Of a stretch of 64,000 nt of DNA, positions 56,659-64,000 are shown piece after piece. The stretch covers positions 264,799,177 to 264,863,176 of the forward strand of contig CM069432.1 in NCBI GenBank assembly GCA_035610365.1, read 5' to 3'. Every line of letters begins with the position of its first letter. Positions within the stretch are counted from its first letter, which is position 1. Source of the stretch: Aquatica leii. Lineage: Eukaryota; Arthropoda; Insecta; Coleoptera; Lampyridae. A program made the translations under genes and the position numbers. The notes below the pieces were generated by a model. It did no database searches. It saw nothing but the letters and a program-made list of their open reading frames with translations, and was not told where the DNA came from.

Positions 56659-57157
56659 ATGCCGAAATTGACTAGCCCTCCGCCGTCGACACATTCCGTC
56701 AGTATCCGCCTAGCCCAGGAGGCTGAGAAAGCTCACCGGATCAAGGAAACGGTAGCCCGCCGGAAAGCGACCGACCACGAGATGAACGTCGACGATCAAC
56801 AGACAGCCCGTAAAAACCGCTATCGCCGTGAGCAGGTTCATGACTGCTTCTTCCTCCGCCCCGCAGTCGATACCTTTGTCCAGTCCAACCAGCACCGACA
56901 TAACGTCAGGAATAACCGAGTCCAGTGCACTCTGCTGGCGTTGCGGCCTTACCGGGCATCGCCGGGACCACTGTAACCGTCCGCCCGTCCTGTTCTGTTA
57001 CCGATGCGGTCGCCTAGGGGTGATGTCGCGCCACTGCCGCTGTTCCTCCCGTTCTACGCCCCGGGGGGGCGGAACCCATCATCGACGGCAGCGAGGACTT
57101 CACGCCTTCCTCCCGAAGAGGAGAACCGAGGCCCGCAACGACGTGAGAGACGAGTGA
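56659..57157 (+). CDS. ORF3: small basic protein with gag-like zinc knuckles, after pol
   Basis: Starts ATG two codons past the pol stop. First part (MPKLTSPPPSTHSVSIRLAQ, then Lys/Arg/Glu-rich) in one frame; after about 56830 the continuation is in the next frame (SALCWRCGLTGHRRDHC, then CYRCGRLGVMSRHC, ending ARNDVRDE). The knuckle pair copies the gag arrangement exactly: one CX2CX4HX4C and one with Val for His, with the same PP(V/I)LFC spacer. Probably one ORF of about 165 residues broken by one base. In this position most Gypsy elements have nothing or an env-like ORF; an env is not seen. A nucleic-acid-binding role is inferred only from the knuckles and basic tail. Confidence 0.7.
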
Positions 57158-57281
57158 CATTCAGGGTTGCCCTAGCGATAAAGACGCTTCTATGTGCGTG
57201 GTTAGTGTAGTAGTGTAGTGTAGTGAGTGCACCGGAAGAACAGTTCTTTTTTTTTTGTTTGTTTTTTTTCCTCCCCGAAGT

Positions 57282-57291
57282 AAGAGGGGAG
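57282..57291 (+). promoter_or_regulatory. Polypurine tract of the Gypsy element
   Basis: AAGAGGGGAG directly before the LTR start TGTAATG, the expected plus-strand primer position. Confidence 0.7.
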
Positions 57292-58401
57292 TGTAATGAA
57301 CCGTTACTTAAATTAAGTTTAAATATAGAACGTTATGTTTGATTTATTTTGTTTTGTTATTTAGGACCGTTGTTTAATTATTATTCTTAAGAATTGTATA
57401 TTATTAATTAAGTTAATTTAGTTTCCGTACCCGTGTAAATAAATAAGGGATTTCCGCTAGTACCGAACGCGCAACTAAGCTCGCGCTATTCCCGCTTACC
57501 GGCGCTTCATCCGTCAGAGCGCATGTTATCCCCGCTTGAACCGTTCTCCCACTTCCGGAGTCATAAATAAAAGCGGAACCCCGACGCAGGAACGCCAGTT
57601 CCAGTTGGAGCTCGCTTCTAAGAAGATTCCGGGGTTTCAGTGCACCAGCTGGAGTTAAGGGTAAGCCGTTTTGCTTTTATTAACCGGACCTCCGGGGAAG
57701 ATACCGCTCCCCTCCTTGTCTGCTCTTCTCTACTCTATCCTTTACCGGGCGTCGTATTCGTAGTGTTTGGCTTTGGCCTGCGAATACGCCGTCACCACGT
57801 CGTCTCCGTAGTGTTTGGCTTTGGCCTGCGGATACGTCTTCCCCCATCCATTACCGAGCGTCGTATTCGTAGTGTTTGGCTTTGGCCTGCGAATACGCCG
57901 TCGACACGTCGTCTCCGTAGTGTTTGGCTTTGGCCTGCGGATACGCCTTCCAATACCGTGCCCACGTCCCTTCTTCTCCCTCTCAAATTCAAATCCGAAT
58001 AAACCCCGTCTACCGATCCAACCAACGGAGGTTGCTACCCTAGTGCATGCTTGCTCGCTTAGTCACCGACGTCACCGCGTGTCGAACGCACGCTAATCAC
58101 TCATTGGTTTATAGATCACCTTCCGCTTGCTTGGTTGTGGCCGTCGCTTCTGTTCCGTTCGCTGTTGATTTTGAGAATAAATAAAGTTATTTTGATTTAC
58201 TATTGTGTATTTTATTTCCGTCGCCTCGCTCCGCTTTTAGGTCCGTTTGAAGCCCTGGACAACCGTGTCTTCACTGTAGTTACCCGGACAGTGCCGTCGA
58301 ACCGGAGAGTAAACTCCTCGAACAAATCTGGCGCCCGAGAACCGTTCCGCCCACTAGCTTTTTATTACAGCGAAGCAGTGCAATCCGGAGTAAGCGTCAC
58401 A
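57292..58401 (+). repeat. 3' LTR, complete, 1110 bp
   Basis: TGTAATG...GCGTCACA, followed by the GTGT duplication. It contains a C/G-richer middle, the tandem hairpin repeats at 57755-57950, an AATAAATAAA cluster near 58177-58190 and a T-rich stretch. A stretch TGGCGCCCGAGAACCG at about 58330 looks like a lysine-tRNA primer site but lies inside the LTR. Confidence 0.85.
57755..57950 (+). repeat. Four tandem hairpin units inside the LTR
   Basis: GTAGTGTTTGGCTTTGGCCT recurs at 57760, 57808, 57869 and 57917 (spacing 48, 61, 48), i.e. two copies of a 109-bp dimer. Odd-numbered units are flanked by CGTATTCG and CGAATACG, able to form an 8-bp stem with a loop of about 24 bases. Confidence 0.85.
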
Positions 58402-58460
58402 GTGTATACTAAATTTCTTGTTAATGTAGTTTATTCTACATTGGTAACGTTCCATCATCA
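58402..58460 (+). pseudogene. Penelope-like fragment, right of the Gypsy insertion
   Basis: GTGTATACTAAATTTCTTGT and the following bases match the Penelope GVY...YIG coding stretch at 1257-1310, picking up exactly where 52379 left off. Similarity fades by about 58460. Confidence 0.7.
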
Positions 58461-59114
58461 CACGCATGGCGAACACTGTCTTTATGGGGTAAGGTCCACC
58501 TTGGCCAGCTGCGAATTTCAAGGTAAATCCTTTTGCAGCGTCACGTTCACGAGAACTTTGTCGCATCTTGTAATTTTTTTAGTTACAGCCACGACCGATA
58601 CTACTAACTGACTTACGAAGGTGCGGCGTTATTTCTTCTACGTTTTCATTGTCTATGATGGCACAGAAGCCGTGATGTACGTCCATCTGAGTACGTATCT
58701 CTCGAGTCGAGGACAAGTACGCAGGAGTATATCCAGTGAATACATTTTTTGCACTACCCATTGCAAAACGTACGGAGGGCAACAATTGGCTATTTTGTTT
58801 CGTCCAAGCAATAGATAACTTTTTACAGGACGAATAGCTCCATCTATTTGGTTTTGGAATCTTCGCCTAACAGTCCAATGCTGCCAAGGGCACCACATGG
58901 GGCGCGTGAGAGTGACTTATCTGAGACACCAAAAAAGCTTTGCGCGACTGTCACGTCTTACTTTAACGATAGTTTTGTCAACATCGTAGTGTCCGGCATT
59001 GGGTGCATCGTGACACTCATGGAGGATCCTTTTGCTGCTCGAGTCAGGAATTACTAAAACTGCTTCTTCGGATTCGCCATCAGGTGGCCATCTATAGAGA
59101 ACGGCTTGCATCAT
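58440..59114 (-). pseudogene. Decayed Gypsy integrase, minus strand
   Basis: Minus strand, 5' to 3': the integrase zinc site ILHECHDAPNAGHYDVDKT at about 59030, then (after loss of the DDE core) TGYTPAYLSSTREIRTQMDV and EITPHLRK at about 58740-58590, then GFTLKFAAGQGGPYPIK near 58530. Typical Gypsy integrase start and end with the catalytic centre deleted. It is opposite in orientation to the neighbouring Gypsy elements, so it is a separate insertion. Confidence 0.75.
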
Positions 59115-59189
59115 AACATAACAAATCCGCCAAAAAAAATCAAAATCGAGTTAAGAAGTCACAGCATCACGCAGGAGCAGAAAATTCAA

Positions 59190-61500
59190 CAACTAGAGTT
59201 GGAGGAGTAGAGAGATCGTAAACCTTAACAGTTCATACGACATCTACAGCAACTAGCAGGAACAGCAGTACCAGAAGCACTGTTAAGGTCTATTTGGTCA
59301 AAACACTAGACGACACAATCAAAAATCTGGTGAGCGAAGTAGCAAAACTAAAAGCAGAACTGCGAGGTAGACCAACAAATCGAGAAAAACAAACACAAAG
59401 CAGTTTACGACACATGTTGATAGCCACCATGCAAAGAAGCAAACAATTGGGGAAACCAGCAGAGCAGTCGCTAATGACTGCAAGCGAACTTTTTATCATA
59501 CTAAGGACTTCTAGTGGATATGCGACAACTAAAACCACGACACAGCCACGAACTTTACCGCAGAGGGGCGAATCAGAAGCACGATAAACAGACAAAAATA
59601 TTCCGAGTTGAAAGGTTTCCCAGCAATCACGAAACCAGCGGGATTACCTTCACGTACAAAGCACTTCACAAAACGCCACATAATAGTAACAGATGGCCCA
59701 CCAGTAGCCTCCAGGCTGCGAAGGGTCAACAACACCGTTTGGGTTATTTGAATTTCCGTACATGACATTTAGACTACGCAACGCAGCACAAAGGTTCATG
59801 GTTGAAATATTACGAGACATTGATTTCTGCTATTAGCATCATCATCGGAAGAAGAGCACTGGGTACACCTACGACAGTTATTCCCAAAATTACAAGTCAA
59901 TGGGATTATCATCAACCCAACGAAATGTACATTCGGAAAAACGCAAATACAATTCTTAGGTTACCAAGTGTCAGGAGAAGGAACGCAACCAATACCAAAG
60001 AAAGGCAGTGCAATACAAGAATTTAAAACGCCAAAACAATTAAGACTAGTTCTGGGAAGGTCAATTACTATCGGCTATTTATACCAAACGGAGCCACGGC
60101 GCAAGTACCACTAAACGGTATTTTAAAAGGAAACCAAAATATACAGTGGAACGAAGAAGCGCAAACAACGTTTGAAAAATGCAAGCAATAAATTGCAAAA
60201 GCAGCATTACTCACACATCCACAAACGGTAGCCAAAATTTCAGACTGCAATTGGCGCAGTAATACAGCAACTGCAGAAGAACGTATGGAGACCACCAGCA
60301 TTTCTGTCACGAAAGCTATCAAACGCGAAACAAAAATACGCAGCTTACGACAGAGAACTCTTTGCCATATACTCGACGATACGACATTCAACATTTACAT
60401 CAGTACGTCAGTTCACGATCACAAGCCGATAACGTTTGCTTTCAAACAAAAACCAGAAATATGTTGACCACGCCAATTTAGATACCTAGACTACATAGGG
60501 CAATTTTAAACGGACATACAACTTATATACGGAAAAGACAACATAGTGGCCGATGCACTGTCCAGTGTAAATCAACTCACGACCGGAATCAATTTCGAAG
60601 AAATGGGGAAAGACCAAGAAAACGACAACCAGCTACAAGATTAGTTACAGCTAAACAACACAAGTCTCCACGTCAAGGATATACGCCTGCCAGAGCCGCG
60701 AATATATTGCGACACGCCCACAGCAAACGCAAGACCTTTAGTCAACAAACCATTCGGACGGCAGGCTTTCGAAAGCCTACACCAACTATCGCACCCCGGA
60801 AGTAGAGCGTCAGCCAAACTCGTGTCCCAAAGATTCGTATGGCCCGGCATTAAAAATTATTGCCGGAAATGGACACAACAATGTACATACACATTGCCAA
60901 ACTTTTAAAGTGACTAGCACAACAAACCGCATGTCAAAATTCAACCACGTACACATTGACTTGGTCGGACCACTACCGGTGTCAAAAGGATGCAGATACA
61001 TTTTTAGATGCATAGACGCCGTTTCTCACGTTGGCTAGAAGTCATACAGAAAATATCGAAACCGAAACCGTAGCACCAGCATCCTTCGCCCACTGGATCA
61101 CAAAATTTGGAACACCATTACAAGTCATCACAGATCAGGAAAGGCAATTCGAAACGAAAGACTTTTTCAGTTACTCGAAAACGTAACCGGATTCACGAGG
61201 TGCAGAACGACAGCATATTACCCGCAGGCCAACGGCCTGGTAGAGAGATTCCATCGCCAGCTAAAAACAGCGTTAATGTGCTACATTACTAACAATTGGT
61301 ATGACGCATAACTTATCATCCTAGAGATGGAAAGAAGATCTGTTCGCCACGAAATCAGAAATGGTGTACAGTCAAATAAAGAATCGATAGAACCGGAAAA
61401 CTATGTAGCATATAAGGAGCGCAAAACAGCCAGGAAAGCGCTCTCTGTCCAGAGTTTCTACAACCTAAAAAGAACCAACCACCCCGAGCCGGAGTTTTTA
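59190..61500 (+). pseudogene. Heavily decayed Ty3/Gypsy element
   Basis: Gag-like frame 59294-59587 (LDDTIKNLVSEVAKLKAEL, coiled coil). Then in many frames: protease/RT entry (FPAITKPAGLPSRTKHF, IIVTDGPPVASRLRRV), RT (LRNAAQRFMVEILRDIDFCY), RNase H (HDHKPITFAFKQKPE, YGKDNIVADALSSVNQL), integrase zinc region (LHQLSHPGSRASAKLVSQRF, WPGIKNYCRKW), core (IDLVGPLPVSKGC) and tail (AYYPQANGLVERFHRQLKTA). Lesions every 50-200 bp. A distinct, older family from the element at 52.4 kb. LTRs not identified. Confidence 0.8.
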
Positions 61501-62100
61501 TAGCCCGGTCTGATGTACTCTCACGTCCTACGCCGGAGTTTTATTACGGCCCGGATAGGTCGTTACAGCCACGGCACCTGAGAGTACGTACAAAAGCCGC
61601 CCAGCTCAGCGGTCGGCTTCCACCAACACCGATAAGCGACCTCAGGCACTACGCCAGGAGTGGAGCCTCGTGCCAATCGCATCCAGTATGCCAAAAACTT
61701 TCGTTTCGCAAAATACAACATTTAAGTCATTTTTGCTTTCGTATAAGGAAAGTATAGCGATCGCAATTTTTTTTGCAGAATTTTACGTTTCAAGATCTGA
61801 ATGAGAAAAATGTATTTTATACAAAAAAAAATTTGGGTGTCTGTGTAACGTTATACCTACAATAACTCTCGAACCAAAAGTCGAAAAGAATTGTTCTCTA
61901 TATTGTTTTGACTTGGATTTTTTTCTTTAATTTGAAAATAAAGAATGTGTAGCAATTCCTTATGGGAAAGTCGTGTGGTGACCACAAGCTTTTTCAGTAA
62001 TTTTTGGATTCGGTAGTAGTTCTTCAAATAAACTCCATCCATCGTCATTACTATATAGATTATTTTATATCATCTGTTATCTATGTAAAGAAAATTTATA
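61501..62100 (+). other. Flank of decayed Gypsy, nothing firm
   Basis: GC-richer to about 61690 (possibly remaining 3' part of the element; GCCGGAGTTTTTATAGCCCG and CGCCGGAGTTTTATTACGGC repeat 51 bp apart), then AT-rich. Confidence 0.45.
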
Positions 62101-63010
62101 TAACTCGGAGCGATCACATCCTTTCTGATTATTTCTGGTCGATCTTAGCTGGTCAGTTTAGCACCCCGATACTAGCTCTCGCTCGCCCATAAATGGGAGG
62201 TAGCAGTAGTACCGAGGTGTAGATAGAGTGCCTAAGCACCACTGCCTTCCTTAATGGACTAATATCGCACGATGGAATAAGTTGACGACCAACCTGTGCC
62301 TAAGCTGGTTTCGACGCCCCCGAAAGCCCGACATCAGTTGATAGATCTAAATTGGCGTTCGTTCTATGGCTAAGGCTACTCACATAGACCCCGTGCGTAT
62401 TGGACCGCGTACGGCTACTACAAGACGCTTTTTCTGCCGGAGGGACTAGTCCCCTCTGCCAAGCTTTCGTATAATAGGACTCGGTCTTTCTTCTCTCTTC
62501 ATAGCTAGGTCCCAGTTTACCGGCACTGGTAAAACCCTAAGGCCCAGGCCGTGCCCTAAGTTCCTGCCTGAACATTGATCCGAGATTTAGAATTGGAACT
62601 AGGTTCAGATTTACCGGCGTAATCCAGACGGACGACGTTGGCCAACCGTGCGTCCAGTTCCTGTCCAAAACCTTTCTTCGGAATTGGGTAGAATGACTAT
62701 TATAATGCTATTATTGTTTCCGTATAGATCGTATACAAATGAAGTTCACAATCTGCGGACGTTATACCGCCGTTGAAGGGAACCCATCAAAAGAATGGCA
62801 TCAGCACGACTACTAGTGCGTTAGGATACGGTACGTTTCGGCCGTTGACACAGGATCCAAACTTAAGCTTGAACCCGGGAATTGGGTGGAAACGTATCCG
62901 TTTTAAGGGCAACAACATCACATGGTGAAATTAGGTTCGTGCCAGTCATTTAGTTCACATCTGCACTGGAGAACCAGCACAGATGCTATCCAGAGTGCAC
63001 CACGAGGAGA
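62101..63010 (+). other. Unassigned GC-richer segment
   Basis: About 900 bp at near 50% GC in AT-rich surroundings, with no open frame over about 60 codons and no motif. It could be an untranslated region of a LINE or an LTR/leader, or another non-coding repeat. No function proposed. Confidence 0.4.
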
Positions 63011-63109
63011 CAACTAAGATTACACTTCAAAAAATAATAAAAAAACTATTTAACTATATCCATATAATTTAAAAATTATCTATTTACAGCACTGGCTAAT
63101 TACTTGAGT

Positions 63110-63920
63110 CTTCTACCCATCATGTCTCACACATGTTCGATAGGCGAAACGTCGGTGACCACGTTAAATTATTAACATTAGCCACTTCAAAGGACTCCAT
63201 AGAATGTTTTGCAATGTGGGGACGGGCATTATCCTGTTGGAAAATTGAGTCCTCCTGGATGAATGGAAGGATATGGGGTTCTACCACTTTATCAACATAT
63301 CGGTGTACTTTCATATTGTCTCGGATGAATACTAACTGCGACCTGCTTCCATAAACAATAGCACCCATACCATAACTAGCACAATGTGGTGAGCATGCCG
63401 CTCAACAGAGAACTGCACATTGCGATGTTCTCCACGTCTACGTCTGACCATCGTGCATTCCCAAGCAAAATCGGGATTCGTCACTAAAGACCATCCTATG
63501 CACAAGATGTAATCGATAGGACTGCAAGGCAGATGCTCTAATTCGACGGTAAACTGTACGAAGGTTTACTATAAGACGTCGTTCGTTTCGAAACCATTCA
63601 TCGGCTATTGATCTTGTACTCGAGAATCGGTCTCTTAATGCCATTAATCGAAGTTGACGGTCCTGGATCACATTTGTCTGTCTTTACCCTCCACTTCTTC
63701 GTCTACGACGTTCTTAACCTGCTCTAGACAATGCTTGATAACACTGTACTACAGAGGATTGGTTACTGTTAAAACTGTCGAATTCGCTGAGTTGTCGATA
63801 ATTGTCACGTTGTCGCACTCTAGGTTTAATCGCAGCTTCGAAACGCAAAGAAGAATACAAAAACAAAAGAATTGCAATCAAAAACAATACCAAAATCGAC
63901 TTAATTTTTCAAGATAATTT
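63110..63920 (-). pseudogene. Tc1-like transposase, minus strand
   Basis: From 63671 down: IQDRQLRLMALRDRFSSTRS and LIVNLRTVYRRIRASALQSY (DNA-binding and linker), MVFSDESRFCLG with the first Asp. A gap follows, then in another frame [45 protein letters not shown] with the second Asp (cited in two parts: VEPHILPFIQ and [11 protein letters not shown]). The third acidic block is altered (WSPTFRLSNMCET). Start region and right TIR lie near or past the window edge. Confidence 0.8.
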
Positions 63921-64000
63921 CAATTGTAACAAGTAAAACGTCAAAATTTCCTAGGTAAATATTTCTGCCAAGTTTGGTTCAAAAAGTCTAACGCTTTCTT

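Larger units (their letters stand above)
52380..58401 (+). mobile_element. Ty3/Gypsy element with gag, pol and a third ORF; GTGT duplication
   Basis: The left end TGTAACGAACCGTTACTTAA is repeated as TGTAATGAACCGTTACTTAA at 57292. GTGT stands at 52376-52379 and 58402-58405, and the Penelope reading resumes immediately after. The 5' LTR is cut to about 150 bp and joins gag directly, so most of the 5' LTR, primer site and leader are deleted. The 3' LTR is complete at 1110 bp. Order: gag, pol (in a -1 frame relative to gag), ORF3, purine tract, LTR. Confidence 0.9.

Noticed and set aside
58330-58345. TGGCGCCCGAGAACCG read as a primer-binding site marking an LTR end at about 58328
   Set aside because: The GTGT target duplication and resumption of Penelope coding place the LTR end at 58401, so the string is internal to the LTR.
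1-64000. CRISPR arrays, bacterial operons, tRNA or rRNA genes
   Set aside because: None seen; all gene structure is eukaryotic and no cloverleaf or rRNA core was recognised by eye.

Overview
The window is animal nuclear DNA, most likely from an insect. The support is one complete spliced gene for a Me31B/DDX6-type DEAD-box helicase, GT-AG introns throughout, low GC, and a mixed load of Tc1/mariner, hAT, Ty3/Gypsy, Copia, Penelope-like and non-LTR elements typical of arthropods. I cannot name the order or species. Both host genes lie on the + strand.

Layout. (1) 1-9.4 kb: the last two visible coding exons (1-237 and 8894-9263) of an acidic protein gene I cannot name, separated by an 8.66 kb intron. 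That intron holds a Penelope-like fragment, a tandem non-coding repeat, a Gypsy copy with inverted LTRs, a fold-back DNA element and a TIR-bounded Tc1-like relic. (2) 9.4-23.3 kb: intergenic repeats. A tandem array of a non-coding unit of about 0.55-0.6 kb is split by a 1.8 kb solo LTR and by a 5'-truncated RNase H-bearing LINE, both with clean target-site duplications. A 4 kb, very pyrimidine-rich stretch follows, which is a minus-strand LINE. (3) 24.35-50.9 kb: the Me31B/DDX6 gene. Five coding exons lie in 1.4 kb, then a 24.9 kb intron, then the last exon. The big intron carries a mariner-superfamily element with a complete minus-strand Gypsy inserted in its left inverted repeat, a complete-ended Tc1 element, a hAT element, a Copia relic, further mariner relics, an odd repeat-associated pseudogene, two LINE relics and a small TTAA-flanked MITE. 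(4) 50.9-64 kb: the helicase 3' flank, then a 6 kb Gypsy element inserted into a Penelope-like endonuclease fragment, two more decayed Gypsy copies, an unassigned GC-richer stretch, and a minus-strand Tc1-like relic at the edge.

How it fits together. The helicase coding sequence adds up to an uninterrupted 439 residues with every DEAD-box motif, so it looks functional although its last intron has been inflated by transposons. Almost every transposon coding region has visible lesions, and many insertion ends can be read to the base from LTRs, TIRs and target-site duplications. This gives a relative history: mariner before Gypsy at 26.3-32.8 kb, the repeat array before both the solo LTR and the LINE, and Penelope before Gypsy at 52.4 kb.

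Most worth a second look: the Gypsy copy with 264-bp inverted LTRs inside a 4-bp TTAT duplication; a downstream ORF in the 52.4-58.4 kb Gypsy that repeats the nucleocapsid zinc-knuckle pair; duplicated hairpins inside that element's LTR; the nested fold-back element; and the apparent one-base frame break before a CaaX-like tail in the first gene.
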